A DNA stretch of 64,000 nucleotides from Nitrospira sp. (GTDB lineage Bacteria; Nitrospirota; Nitrospiria; Nitrospirales; Nitrospiraceae), in NCBI GenBank assembly GCA_029194675.1, contig JARFXP010000001.1, positions 1,604,501 through 1,668,500 on the forward strand. The letters are read 5' to 3'. Positions 8,361 through 17,503 of this stretch are shown piece after piece. Numbering within the stretch: the stretch's first letter is position 1; each line of letters opens with the position of its first letter. The notes below the pieces were generated by a model that saw only the letters and a list, made by a program, of their open reading frames with translations, did no database searches and was not told the origin of the DNA. The translations under genes were made by a program, and so were the position numbers.

Positions 8361-8786
8361 ATGAGTAAAGGCAGGGCTCACGGCATAATACTCAGTCGTT
8401 CAGCAGCGATTCTTATTCTGGGTGGCGCGACCATTCTCTTAGTAGGTTGTGCAGGTTTTATGGGAAGCGGAGCGCCTACGTTGCATTGTCCGGATTCAAT
8501 CCAGGCTAAGGTCAGTGCGGCGCAGCCAACCGTTCATCTCTCATACAGGGAGCCATCGTTTACCCTAAAAGGCAATCCCCTTGCAAGCCTCGCCAAAACG
8601 AGCATCTACTACGATCTGGGTGATGGGCGTACACTTGCCAAAGAGGTACCGGCAACGCGATCTTCCGGAGGCGGGGAAATTTCCGAGTCCATTACGGTTC
8701 CGGTGAAATCCAAGGATCCTCAGTCCGTAAAGATTTGCGTCACGGCAACGGATCGCGATGGAAATGAAAGTACGATGACCCCTTGA
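8361..8786 (+). CDS. Small putative lipoprotein
   Basis: A ~141-aa protein from the ATG at 8361, with a basic N-terminus, a hydrophobic stretch and the lipobox LLVGC, so it is probably lipid-anchored. The mature part has a conserved-looking Cys pair and strands (SIYYDLGDGRTL; VKICVTATDRDGNES) suggestive of an immunoglobulin-like beta fold. No family is recognised. Upstream in-frame ATGs at 8283 and 8298 would add a sequence unlike a signal peptide. A hairpin with a T-run follows the stop. Confidence 0.6.
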   Translation: MSKGRAHGIILSRSAAILILGGATILLVGCAGFMGSGAPTLHCPDSIQAKVSAAQPTVHLSYREPSFTLKGNPLASLAKTSIYYDLGDGRTLAKEVPATRSSGGGEISESITVPVKSKDPQSVKICVTATDRDGNESTMTP

Positions 8787-8795
8787 GCGCACCGT

Positions 8796-8820
8796 GCTCC
8801 ACCGCGTTGAGGAGCTTTTT
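8796..8820 (+). terminator. Putative intrinsic terminator
   Basis: GCTCC (8796-8800) pairs with GGAGC (8811-8815), with a 10-nt loop and five Ts after it. It lies ten bases downstream of the lipoprotein stop. The stem is short, so efficiency is uncertain. Confidence 0.5.
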
Positions 8821-8993
8821 GGGCTCGTCCCATTGGGCCGTTTGTATGGGGCCATAATATATGGCTCCGGGCGCACTAGACGCTCTTGACAGAAGAGCAC
8901 AGAAGGCCTAGCTTGCCTGATGTTTGATGAAGCTCCATATACTCTGCATCAACTCCACACGACCTGCGGAACATCACGGTTCGAGGTTGTTCA

Positions 8994-9527
8994 ATGGATG
9001 ATCCGGTGGCATTCCGTAGGACCGAATCCGTTGGTCGTACGGCAACGGCGGGAGTGCCGTTCAAACCAGGACTCGAGCTTAGGATCGGATCCAACATTTT
9101 TCGAAGCACCAACGGCGTCGTCAAGATTCATGGGAAAGAGCAACTCGTCATCGAGGTAAAACCGGAGCGAGGACTGCTTCTCGCTACCCTCGATCTCTAC
9201 AACGAGCGCTGCATCCGTATCGCACACCTGCGTAGAAACGTTCTCACGTTGAACGACAGCGGGCGATTTACCGTCGAGGTTCCGCTAGGCAAGGGTCTTT
9301 CGTCGGTTGATAGTCCCTCCATTCTGGTGACAGATCTGCAGTCTGGTCATGTCGTGCTCGAAGCGCGGATGGCATCGATGACCAGAGTCGACCTCACCTG
9401 CGGAAAGCTCTACTCGCACAAGGGAATGCCGGTGGAGATCACTCCACATTACTGCCGGATCGGCTCAGGCACGGCGCTGTTCGGTAACATCGTTGAAGCT
9501 CGAGGTGGACCGGCCGTTCTCGGTTGA
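8994..9527 (+). CDS. Hypothetical beta-rich protein
   Basis: A 177-aa protein with no recognised family. The sequence alternates hydrophobic and polar residues (LELRIGSNIFRSTNGVVKIH; QLVIEVKPERGLLLATLDLY), which suggests a mostly beta-strand fold, and has no signal peptide. ATG 8994 is the first plausible start. A Cys near residue 136 and one near 153 have no evident motif. It stands alone between the small lipoprotein and the DUF6941 gene. Confidence 0.5.
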   Translation: MDDPVAFRRTESVGRTATAGVPFKPGLELRIGSNIFRSTNGVVKIHGKEQLVIEVKPERGLLLATLDLYNERCIRIAHLRRNVLTLNDSGRFTVEVPLGKGLSSVDSPSILVTDLQSGHVVLEARMASMTRVDLTCGKLYSHKGMPVEITPHYCRIGSGTALFGNIVEARGGPAVLG

Positions 9528-9637
9528 TCCTGTTCGTCTTTCACACACTCTTCGACTCCTGGTTTTGCAATAAGTACCGTCTGCAGAAAAGCGGGAACCG
9601 TTTTGCCCTTATGCATCCTTTCTCTAGAATAGCGATT

Positions 9638-10069
9638 GTGACCGAGATCCCAAAACCTACCGTTCAAGCATTTCTCGTCTGCGATCACGTGATCGAGGAC
9701 AGTCTCACGAAAAAGAAAAGCCTGATCGGGATCTTTACCCACCTACAGGCCGCCACCTTCCCGTTCCAGCATCAACAGATGGGCCTCTACTTCTGCCTCA
9801 CCGATGCCGAAGGCCTGTATCATTTTGATATCGACTTGATCTACCTCAACACCGAACAACTGGTCTGTCGGGCCACGCTTCCCAACATCGAGATCGGCGA
9901 TCGCCTCCAGATTTCAGATTTCGGGATCAACATTCCTCTGTTGATCTTTCCCGCACCTGGTCGGTACGAATTCCGGCTGCGCATGGAGGGCCATCTCATC
10001 GCCCAAAAAGATTTCAACGTCATGCCGACGCCGATGTCGAACACCTCCGCCACCGATCCCTCTACCTAG
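9638..10069 (+). CDS. DUF6941-type protein
   Basis: From the GTG at 9638 the ~143-aa product begins with the pattern of the DUF6941 family: PTVQAFLVCDHVIEDSLT, then KKSLIGIF, and later PAPGRYEFRLRMEGHLIAQK. Members are small soluble proteins of unknown function, often near regulatory genes. An ATG at 9611 is a possible alternative start, but the homologous region begins right after the GTG. The family assignment is from recognition of the motif pattern. Confidence 0.6.
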   Translation: MTEIPKPTVQAFLVCDHVIEDSLTKKKSLIGIFTHLQAATFPFQHQQMGLYFCLTDAEGLYHFDIDLIYLNTEQLVCRATLPNIEIGDRLQISDFGINIPLLIFPAPGRYEFRLRMEGHLIAQKDFNVMPTPMSNTSATDPST

Positions 10070-10165
10070 CCTTTTCCCATTCCTCCCATCAGCCCGTGTA
10101 TGGTAGAACTCCAGTCTGGACCTCCCGTCCACACATGACCGCGCGAAGGATTCACGCAAGACTTC

Positions 10166-11872
10166 ATGAGCACACCTGAGCCCTCAACCTCTTCGAATTT
10201 CATTCGGGATCTCGTAGCGGTCGACCGTGCAGCAGGCAAACATGGCGGACAGGTCGTCACGCGATTTCCTCCCGAGCCAAATGGATATCTTCACATCGGT
10301 CACGCCAAGTCCATCGTGCTGAATTTTGGGATCGCGGATGAGACTTCCGGAGGGATCTGTCACCTAAGATTCGACGACACGAATCCCACCACCGAAGACC
10401 CCGAGTACGTTCAGGCCATACAGGAAGACGTCCGCTGGTTGGGGTTTGATTGGCACGGCAAGATCTTCTATGCATCGGATTATTTCGAGCAACTCTATGC
10501 CTTCGCCGTTGTCTTGATTAAGAAAGGCAACGCCTACGTCGACAGCCTCACAGCGGATCAAATCCGAGAACATCGCGGCACACTCACCGAACCAGGCCGC
10601 GACAGTCCTTATCGGGCCCGATCCATCGACGAGAATGTAGATCTCTTCGCCCGCATGCGAGCCGGAGAATTTGCCGATGGAGCCCATGTCCTACGCGCAA
10701 AAATCGATATGGGTTCCCCAAACATCAACCTGCGAGATCCGATCCTCTATCGGATCCGGCATGCCACCCACTATCGGACAGGAGCCGCCTGGTGCATCTA
10801 TCCCTCGTATGACTTTGCTCACCCGTTGTCTGATGCCATCGAAGGGATCACGCACTCTATCTGTACGCTGGAGTTTGAGGATCACCGCCCTCTCTATGAT
10901 TGGGTCGTTGCCGAAGCCGATGCTCCCCATCGGCCACAGCAAATCGAATTTGCCCGACTGAATCTCACCTCCACTGTGATGAGCAAACGCAAGCTTCTCG
11001 AATTGGTCGGCAAGAAGCTCGTGGCGGGCTGGGATGATCCGCGCCTTCCCACCTTGAAAGGCCTCCGTCGACGAGGGGTGACTCCCGAAGCGATTCGCGC
11101 CTTTTGCGAACACATCGGCGTCGCCAAACGCGACGCAATCGTCGAGATGCAGCTGCTTGAACACTTCATTCGAGAAGACTTGAACAAACGGTCGCCGCGC
11201 GTGATGGCAGTGCTCCGACCGCTGAAAGTGGTGATCGAGAACTATCCAGACGGTGTCGTTGAAGAGCTCGACGCCGTGAATAATCCCGAAGACATCTCCG
11301 CGGGGACGAGAAGGGTTCCCTTTTCAAGGACGCTGTACATCGAGCAGGACGATTTCAGGGAGGATCCACCGAAACAATTCTACCGCCTCGCGCCTGGGCG
11401 GGAGGTTCGGCTACGCTATGGATACATTATTAAATGTGTACGCGCGACGAAAGATCCTCAGACCGGCGCGGTCATCGAACTACACTGTACATACGATCCT
11501 GAAACCAGAAGCGGCTCGACACAAGAACAGCGCAAAGTGAAAGCCACCATCCACTGGGTGTCGGCATCACAGGCAGCCACGGCAGCCGTCCGTCTCTATC
11601 ATCCCCTTCTGCTTACCGACCAGGCCAAACTTCCGGCTGAACAGGACTGGACAGGATCGTTGAACCCTCAGTCGATGGAATTCCTCACCGGCTGCCTGGT
11701 CGAGCCAAGTCTTCGCTCAGCCGCACCCGGTTCCCGCTTCCAATTCGAGCGGCAGGGGTACTTTTGTGTCGATCCCGATTCATTACCCGACTCCCTGATT
11801 TTCAACCGAACCGTGTCTCTCAAAGATACCTGGGCCAGGGTTGAGAAAGCTCGGCAAACACCCCCGCGCTGA
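10166..11872 (+). CDS. glnS: Glutaminyl-tRNA synthetase
   Basis: Charges tRNA-Gln with glutamine in the cytoplasm. The 568-aa length fits the bacterial enzyme. The class I signature HIGH is present as [10 protein letters not shown] (about residue 41), and the second signature KMSKS appears as VMSKRKL (about residue 271). The segment [17 protein letters not shown] is characteristic of GlnRS rather than GluRS. The two-domain anticodon-binding beta barrel region is present to the C-terminus. Two tRNA-Gln genes lie about 7 kb away beside gltX, so direct glutaminylation is expected, although a transamidation route is not excluded by this window. Confidence 0.96.
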   Translation: MSTPEPSTSSNFIRDLVAVDRAAGKHGGQVVTRFPPEPNGYLHIGHAKSIVLNFGIADETSGGICHLRFDDTNPTTEDPEYVQAIQEDVRWLGFDWHGKIFYASDYFEQLYAFAVVLIKKGNAYVDSLTADQIREHRGTLTEPGRDSPYRARSIDENVDLFARMRAGEFADGAHVLRAKIDMGSPNINLRDPILYRIRHATHYRTGAAWCIYPSYDFAHPLSDAIEGITHSICTLEFEDHRPLYDWVVAEADAPHRPQQIEFARLNLTSTVMSKRKLLELVGKKLVAGWDDPRLPTLKGLRRRGVTPEAIRAFCEHIGVAKRDAIVEMQLLEHFIREDLNKRSPRVMAVLRPLKVVIENYPDGVVEELDAVNNPEDISAGTRRVPFSRTLYIEQDDFREDPPKQFYRLAPGREVRLRYGYIIKCVRATKDPQTGAVIELHCTYDPETRSGSTQEQRKVKATIHWVSASQAATAAVRLYHPLLLTDQAKLPAEQDWTGSLNPQSMEFLTGCLVEPSLRSAAPGSRFQFERQGYFCVDPDSLPDSLIFNRTVSLKDTWARVEKARQTPPR

Positions 11873-11929
11873 TGTTAACGGGCGTTCTCGCGACTGTACT
11901 TCATTCGGTTCCGACGTTACACTACACTC

Positions 11930-12136
11930 ATGACCTGCCCCTTGTGCCACCAATCCACGACTTGGGAAGCAAACCCCTGGCGTCCATTCTGTTCTGAGCG
12001 TTGTCAAATTACGGATCTGGGGATGTGGGCCGCGGAACAATTCCGTATTCCAGGTTCGCCACTCACAACCGATAGGGTCATACCCGAGTCCGTCACTGAA
12101 ACCCAGCATCATGGCCAAGGCCAAAAGAGGGGGTGA
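11930..12136 (+). CDS. yacG: DNA gyrase inhibitor YacG family zinc protein
   Basis: A 68-aa protein with the four-cysteine zinc finger of YacG: CPLCHQ (residues 3-8) and CSERCQ (about residues 21-26), preceded by PFCS, followed by the conserved DLGMWAAEQFRIPG. In Escherichia coli YacG binds GyrB and inhibits gyrase. It lies 57 bp after glnS. Identification rests on the complete motif order and size. Confidence 0.85.
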   Translation: MTCPLCHQSTTWEANPWRPFCSERCQITDLGMWAAEQFRIPGSPLTTDRVIPESVTETQHHGQGQKRG

Positions 12137-12329
12137 GGAACGGTTCGCCGAACGAGCATCTGCGTCACGGAACGACAGAGTCATGTTCCACCTCACCGAG
12201 CCCATACTCACATGCTCCATGCAATAATCGATCAGGTTGATAACAGAGTCCGCTTCCTTCACTATTAGCAAGGCGGAGTAAACCGGCTAAGGGGATATTT
12301 CTTGCTTACCTCCCGGAGGAGAACATCCA

Positions 12330-13373
12330 ATGCTCGCGACTAAAGGCTACGCGGCGATGGCCGCCAAAGAGAGATTGCAGCCGTTTTCCTTCGAACGACG
12401 CGATGTCGGTCCGCACGACGTCTTGATCACGATCTCGCATTGCGGCATCTGCCACTCCGATATCCATCAGGCCCGCAACGAGTGGGGCATCTCCCTGTTC
12501 CCGATGGTACCCGGACACGAGATCGTCGGAACGGTCGCGCAGGTCGGCACCGCCGTGCCGACCTTCAAGGTTGGTGATCGAGCCGGTGTCGGCTGCTTCG
12601 TGGATTCCTGCAGGACCTGTACGGCATGCCGCGAAGGCTTGGAACAATATTGCGAGGGAGGCACACGCTGGACCTACAGTGGACAGGATAGGGCAGGCCG
12701 GATCACTCAAGGCGGCTACTCGACCCAGATCGTGGTGGACGAGAAATATGTGCTCCGCATTCCTTCAGCGCTCTCTCCAGCAGGAGCGGCCCCCTTGCTC
12801 TGTGCAGGAATTACGACCTACTCTCCCCTGCGTCAATGGGGCGTCGGTCGTTATCACAAACTCGCCGTCGTCGGTCTGGGGGGCCTCGGGCACATGGCGG
12901 TGAAGATCGCCAAGGCGATGGGAACCGAGGTTACGGTGTTAAGCACCTCGGAGAATAAACGGGAAGACGCGAAGCGGCTGGGCGCTGCCAACTTTGCCGT
13001 AACATCCAGCCCTCAGACCTTCACCAAGCTCCAAGGGTACTTCCACTATATCCTCGACACGGTCTCCGCGCCACACGATTACAACGCCTATTTGAACCTG
13101 CTCAGTACAGATGGCACCATGATTCTCGTCGGCGCACCCGAAACGCCGACTCTCGTTCAGGCGTTCTCACTCATTTCTAAGCGACGTCGTCTCGTCGGCT
13201 CTCTCATCGGTGGGATCAAAGAAACGCAGAAAATGCTCGACTTTTGCGCGCAACATCAGATCGAGTCGGACATCGAACTGATCCCCATCCAGCAGGTCAA
13301 TGAAGCTTATGAACGGGTCCTCCGAGGTGATGTAAAGTTTCGATTCGTGATCGACCTCAGTACGTTGACCTAA
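12330..13373 (+). CDS. Zinc-dependent alcohol dehydrogenase (YahK/cinnamyl-alcohol type)
   Basis: A 347-aa medium-chain dehydrogenase likely to reduce aldehydes with NADPH. Catalytic zinc ligands are in CGICHSD and GHEIVG; the structural zinc cluster is C-RTC-TAC with a final Cys in EQYC. The Rossmann motif is GLGGLGHMAVK. A strong ribosome-binding site (GGAGGAGAA) precedes ATG 12330. A diverged fragment equal to its last ~51 codons lies at 14074-14229, so a second copy once existed nearby. Confidence 0.9.
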   Translation: MLATKGYAAMAAKERLQPFSFERRDVGPHDVLITISHCGICHSDIHQARNEWGISLFPMVPGHEIVGTVAQVGTAVPTFKVGDRAGVGCFVDSCRTCTACREGLEQYCEGGTRWTYSGQDRAGRITQGGYSTQIVVDEKYVLRIPSALSPAGAAPLLCAGITTYSPLRQWGVGRYHKLAVVGLGGLGHMAVKIAKAMGTEVTVLSTSENKREDAKRLGAANFAVTSSPQTFTKLQGYFHYILDTVSAPHDYNAYLNLLSTDGTMILVGAPETPTLVQAFSLISKRRRLVGSLIGGIKETQKMLDFCAQHQIESDIELIPIQQVNEAYERVLRGDVKFRFVIDLSTLT

Positions 13374-13556
13374 CCCCTGGACAGCGCCGGCGCTGCCAAC
13401 TCTTCGCGTGATTCGTCATGCGCATTCGTGAAGCGAACTCCTGAGCTTCAACCTCAGATGCTTTTCGGAAGCTAACGGGAGACGACTGATCGCCGTTCCA
13501 GACCGTTGAATTCTCCTGACCGATCACCTACAGTAGCGTCGATTGGAGCCCATGCT

Positions 13557-13934
13557 ATGGATCAAGAATCCCTGGCGCAAATCAAACACATTGTCACCGG
13601 AGCCACTGAAGCCCTCGAAGGCCGGCTTCGCCAGGAGATTCAACAGACCGAAGGCCGACTTCGCCAGGAGATTCAGCAGACCGAAGGCCGGCTTCGCCAG
13701 GAGATTCAACAGACCGAAGGCCAGCTTCGCCAGGAGATTCAACAGACCGAAGGCCGGCTTCGGGAAGAAACCGAAGACGTCAAACGGCATACCGGTGTCC
13801 TGGCCGAACATCTCGAACATAAGATCTCGCTTCTCGTTGAAGGACAACAGGCCGTTCGACAGTACATGGAGGATTTCCGCTCAGAAACGCAAAGTGAAAC
13901 TAAAGAAACCCGAGCTCTCCTACGCTTGTCGTAA
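13557..13934 (+). CDS. Hendecad-repeat coiled-coil protein with an in-frame stop
   Basis: From ATG 13557 the protein is 125 aa to a TAA at 13932-13934. Residues ~21-64 consist of four copies of the 11-residue unit EGRLRQEIQQT and a partial fifth, encoded by 33-bp tandem repeats. Such hendecads form long coiled coils. After the TAA the same frame continues for 25 codons (QQLHQRVENLEQRVLAIEHR) to a TAA at 14010-14012, and that extension also has coiled-coil character. The first stop may therefore be a nonsense mutation that removed the C-terminus. Function is unknown; similar short coiled-coil proteins occur as stand-alone genes. Confidence 0.6.
   Translation: MDQESLAQIKHIVTGATEALEGRLRQEIQQTEGRLRQEIQQTEGRLRQEIQQTEGQLRQEIQQTEGRLREETEDVKRHTGVLAEHLEHKISLLVEGQQAVRQYMEDFRSETQSETKETRALLRLS
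13617..13763 (+). repeat. 33-bp tandem repeat (4 full copies plus a partial copy)
   Basis: Units begin at 13617, 13650, 13683, 13716 and 13749. They differ by only one to three bases (for example GGCCGGC, GGCCGAC or GGCCAGC). The repeats are in phase with the coding frame and have no spacers. High identity implies recent expansion or ongoing homogenisation. Confidence 0.95.
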
Positions 13935-14073
13935 CAGCAACTCCATCAGCGGGTGGAGAATTTGGAGCAACGAGTTCTCGCCATCGAGCATCGCCTGGGT
14001 CTCACAGTCTAACGATCCTCTTCCCTCATGTTCTTAGTCGCTCAGCCTTTCTTGGCTCACAAGGCAGCTATCC

Positions 14074-14229
14074 ATCAAAGAAGCGCAAAAAATGCTCGAC
14101 TTCTGCGCGCAACATCGGATCGAGTCGGACATCGAACTGATCCCCATTCAACAGGTCAACGAAGCCTATGAACGGGTGCTCCGAGGCGATGTGAAGTTTC
14201 GATTCGTGATCGACATGGCGTCGTTGTAG
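14074..14229 (+). pseudogene. 3' fragment of a second alcohol dehydrogenase gene
   Basis: The 51 codons plus stop match the end of the alcohol dehydrogenase at 12330-13373 (region 13216-13373). Both read I-K-E-x-Q-K-M-L-D-F-C-A-Q-H and end V-K-F-R-F-V-I-D. About eleven bases differ over the alignable part, nearly all in third codon positions and synonymous. That pattern suggests a paralogue that diverged under selection and was later truncated. No start or catalytic part remains. Confidence 0.85.
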
Positions 14230-14342
14230 TAACCAAACAGCGGGGAATCAATACACGGCGGGTTATTCTGTTGCCTGTTTCTGAACTTCCACGCGCCACT
14301 TGACCGGCAATAAAGACAGGACTACAGTGCCTTTCAGACTTA

Positions 14343-15061
14343 TGAAACCAAGGTTGACAGCGTTCGACAAACACGTTGATGCACGAGAAGTGCCTTCGTA
14401 CGGCGTGATGGAAGCCGCGCATTATCTGCGCATTCCACGCACGACGATCCGAGACTGGATGTCCGGACGGCACTACCGCAGCACAGCCGGCGTTCGCTTC
14501 TCTAGACCGATCATTCAGATTCCCGACTCAGCGGTGAAGTTACTCTCCTTTATGAATCTGGTGGAGATCCACGTCCTGGATGCCATTCGCCGTAAACACG
14601 ACATTCCGCTGGAAAAAGTCAGAGCCGCAATGACGTATCTTGCGAAGCAGTTCCCTTCAAGGCATCCCCTAGCGGATCAAGAGTTCGCCACGGATGGGCT
14701 GAACCTCTTCATCAAGAAATTCAGCCAATTGATCAATGTCTCCCAGGATGGACAGTTGGCCATCCATGAGATCCTGCAGGCACACCTCCATCGCATTGAA
14801 CGTGATCTCAATGGGATACCGATCAGACTTTACCCCTTCACCAGAAAACGCGACCTCCGCGAGGAGCCCAGGGCCGTCGTCATCGACCCACACGTCTCTT
14901 TTGGCCGACCAGTGCTCGCAGGCACCGGCATTCCCACGGCGGTGATTGCAGAACGCTATAAGGCCGGCGAATCTATGGATGACTTGGCAGAGGACTATGG
15001 ACGGCGGCGGCTCGAAATCGAAGAAGCCATCAGGTGCGAACTCTCCGTCGAAGCCGCCTGA
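14343..15061 (+). CDS. DUF433-type antitoxin with N-terminal HTH
   Basis: A 239-aa protein. Residues 15-40 contain an excisionase-like HTH (YGVMEAAHYLRIPRTTIRDW). The C-terminal ~70 residues carry the DUF433 pattern: VIDPHVSFGRPVLAGTGIPT, then VIAERYKAGESMDDLAEDYG. DUF433 proteins are antitoxin partners of DUF5615 PIN-like proteins, and one of these follows with a 65-bp overlap. The middle ~100 residues are helical. The protein probably binds DNA for autoregulation and neutralises the partner. Confidence 0.8.
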
Positions 15062-15446
15062 ACCGCCCATCTTCTTTCTTGACCGGTCTCTGGGAAGGAA
15101 GCGCGTGGCCACCGCGCTCCGTCAGGCCGGTGGCATCCTCCACATCCACGACGATCACTTTCCACCCGATGCAAAAGACGAAAACTGGCTCGCTGAGGCC
15201 GGACGGCGCGGTTGGATCGTCCTGACCAAAGACCATCGCATCCGGTATCGACACGTGGAACGACTGGCGCTCATGAAGGCAGGCGTCGCGGCATTTATTC
15301 TGACGTCAGGCGACCTACAGGGCGAAGAAATGGCTCAGATCTTCGTCAAGGCACTCCCAAAGATTACACGTTTTCTGCGGAAACACGCGAAGCCGTTCAT
15401 CGCCAAGATCGCGAAAGACGGCTCCGTCTCGATGCTCTTTCAATGA
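14997..15446 (+). CDS. DUF5615 PIN-like toxin
   Basis: The 149-aa product from ATG 14997 (start ambiguous because of overlap; ATG 14946 is in frame upstream) has the PIN-like core: FFLDRSLGR near the start supplying the first acidic residue, HIHDDHFPPDA, then WIVLTKDHRIRYR. These are conserved positions of DUF5615, a presumed Mg-dependent RNase. The C-terminus (ITRFLRKHAKPFIAKI) is usual for the family. It is coupled to the DUF433 antitoxin by gene overlap. Confidence 0.8.
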   Translation: MDGGGSKSKKPSGANSPSKPPEPPIFFLDRSLGRKRVATALRQAGGILHIHDDHFPPDAKDENWLAEAGRRGWIVLTKDHRIRYRHVERLALMKAGVAAFILTSGDLQGEEMAQIFVKALPKITRFLRKHAKPFIAKIAKDGSVSMLFQ

Positions 15447-15814
15447 GTCGTCGCGACTCGATCCACTTCACTGCGGAATCAGCCTTGCCTGTGCGTTCAC
15501 ACAGTGGCTGACTCTAGCTATGCACAATTCAAGATCCGACCCCAACGTTCGTACGCTGCCGATCATCTTGATTGGCGGCGCGTCGCATCTCTGCGGGATG
15601 CGAAATAGCAAAACGAACGTACCTTCGATCGTGGAAAGAAAAAAGCAATGATAAAGCCCAAAGGCCAATCCGATATGGCAAGAGGCCTTGACAGAAATGG
15701 CATAAGTCATGAGAATGCGCTGCAATTGAAGGGTGTGTGGACAGTCTCTCTGGCGCGTAGTTCGCCTCAGCCATATTCTGGATTAGTAGATAAGCATTAA
15801 GAAGAGCTCTCCCT
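15447..15814. other. Intergenic stretch without recognised gene
   Basis: 368 bases between the toxin and the YbjN lipoprotein. Short frames exist on both strands, but none has a recognisable product or a convincing ribosome-binding site. No strong hairpin or repeat was seen. Confidence 0.5.
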
Positions 15815-16315
15815 ATGGGAATTAGATCAATTGCCCTTATTTTGGGAGCTACTATTGCACTATTTGGTTGTTCAAGCATTGCTGAGAGTCAGACAACCGA
15901 TCTCATACAACAGGATACAGTTTACAAACGTCTCAGTCCGGCGACAGTAAACGGAATCCTTAGGGGGATGGGTTTGGAGTACAAAGAAATCAGAGCAACG
16001 GATGGCCGTTATATCTATCAATTTGAGTTAGGAGGATTTGGGGTGGGGCTGACCCTTCAAGAGACAGGCGAAATACTTGAATTGTTTTCTGGATTTCCTA
16101 TGGACCCTCCACCTTCACTCAAAGCTATTAACGAGTGGAACAAGACCAGGCGACTTAATGCCGCTTATTTTGATGACGAAGGAAGAGTGGTCATTCGATC
16201 TGCACTTGACGTGACAGGAGGGGTGAGCCGCGAAAGCATAAAAGAGTTTATTAGAACTTTTAGAAGCATTCTGTCTAATTTCCCCATCTGGCTGCAATCT
16301 CAAACTGCCAAGTAG
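15815..16315 (+). CDS. YbjN-domain lipoprotein
   Basis: A 166-aa protein starting with a lipoprotein signal (LILGATIALFGCSS, Cys at residue 19). The mature part follows the YbjN/sensory pattern: LSPATVNGILRGMGLEYKEI, YQFELGGFGVGLTL, SLKAINEWNKTRRLNAAYFD, and RESIKEFIRTFRSI. YbjN proteins share the fold of type III secretion chaperones and influence stress and envelope phenotypes in E. coli; the role here is unknown. The next gene is convergent. Confidence 0.75.
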   Translation: MGIRSIALILGATIALFGCSSIAESQTTDLIQQDTVYKRLSPATVNGILRGMGLEYKEIRATDGRYIYQFELGGFGVGLTLQETGEILELFSGFPMDPPPSLKAINEWNKTRRLNAAYFDDEGRVVIRSALDVTGGVSRESIKEFIRTFRSILSNFPIWLQSQTAK

Positions 16316-16483
16316 CTTGTGAGGAAATTCCTCAAACTATGTGGATCAATTTTGTCTGGGCTGGACCGGAGGGAATGGGAGCTATAAGCTCCCTGGTCAA
16401 CGAAAGATCCCCAAAGGAGAATTTCTGACAGCCGACGTTGCCTGGGTTTGAGGGACAACAGAGGAACGATATGAACCGTCTCA

Positions 16484-17464
16484 CTATTCTTCTATATCTC
16501 TTTCCTTCACAATTTCAGATGCCACAATAGTTTTCTCGCTAAGATATCCAACAATGCGATAGAGAGACCCAGGATTAATAATCAAGATACCTTGGGAAGC
16601 ACTTGGCCCGAAGCTGCTATCAAATTTAGCGTCTTCAGTTGATTTAACGATGAAATCAGTGCATCTGCTCAGAATCACAATTCCTGATGATGGCCTATCA
16701 CCCATAATCATTTGAATAGTCATCCGGCCTCGCAATACAGTAGGCCGCTTCCCGTTATCAGGAAAAGCAGGGGAACCAGGTTTGCGCCCCGGAAGAGCCT
16801 GTAGCTTGGCAACGGCCTCGTTACACCTGGGACTGCTTGAGTACATATCGATGAAATCGTGCCACCCGGTTTCGTTATTTTTAGTCGCCGCCTCTGTCCA
16901 AGCTTCTTCCAGTTGCAGCATGCGCCGACGTTCCCGGGCTGCCTGATCATGTTGTGATGATGGATGGAGTCTTAAGAAATCCTTGAATGCCCGAGAAGTG
17001 TTGGATGCTACGGCCGTTTCCCAATCTCGTGAGATCTCCAGTTTCTGCCGTGCTGATGTAATGTGGTCAGTGTAGTGATGAGGGTGTTGTTGAGAAAATT
17101 CGTCGAGTGCAGCAATGGTGCTTGCAGCTTTTGCAAATTCCCAGTCTCTGGTCACCTCCAATTTCTCCAATTCTTCTTTTGCGCGACTTCCCTGCTCAGC
17201 TTGCGGGTAAGTCTGGATAAAATGCTTATAGCCTTCAATGGTATTGATCGTCTGGGTGCGGCGCCATGCCGAATCGATCATCCGGTTCTTTGCAAGGGCA
17301 GCCTGGTCAGCATCTGGATGATCCCGCAAGAACTTACCGTATGCTTCGACGGTTCCCTGTCGATTTGCTTCCTCCCAATCCATTTTCGTAGTGGCGCATC
17401 CGGTTCCGAGCAATAGTCCAAAAGCCAGCAAACAAGTCGTAGAATTTCGGATAAAAATGCTCAT
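16484..17464 (-). CDS. Lipoprotein with TPR-like repeats
   Basis: A 326-aa protein with a lipobox (LGTGC, Cys ~23). From residue 30 to ~210 it has about five degenerate repeats, each containing W-x2-A, T-x2-A-Y/F and FL-x2-HP (for example TVEAYGKFLRDHPDADQAAL), a pattern of Sel1/TPR-like helical hairpins in envelope proteins. The C-terminal ~110 residues are beta-rich and of unknown type. It shares the minus strand with the ankyrin protein, 39 bp downstream of it, so the two may be one operon. Confidence 0.65.
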   Translation of the reverse strand: MSIFIRNSTTCLLAFGLLLGTGCATTKMDWEEANRQGTVEAYGKFLRDHPDADQAALAKNRMIDSAWRRTQTINTIEGYKHFIQTYPQAEQGSRAKEELEKLEVTRDWEFAKAASTIAALDEFSQQHPHHYTDHITSARQKLEISRDWETAVASNTSRAFKDFLRLHPSSQHDQAARERRRMLQLEEAWTEAATKNNETGWHDFIDMYSSSPRCNEAVAKLQALPGRKPGSPAFPDNGKRPTVLRGRMTIQMIMGDRPSSGIVILSRCTDFIVKSTEDAKFDSSFGPSASQGILIINPGSLYRIVGYLSEKTIVASEIVKERDIEE

Positions 17465-17503
17465 ACTCTGGTTCCCTTCATAGTCTTTCCATGCCGATCA
17501 ATA

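Noticed and set aside
13617..13763. 33-bp direct repeats as a possible CRISPR array
   Set aside because: There are no spacers, the units are contiguous and in phase with a coding frame, and they encode a coiled coil.
13543..14037. Long alternative frame over the hendecad repeats
   Set aside because: Repeats with a length divisible by three keep all frames open; the frame lacks a ribosome-binding site and has a composition unlike real proteins.
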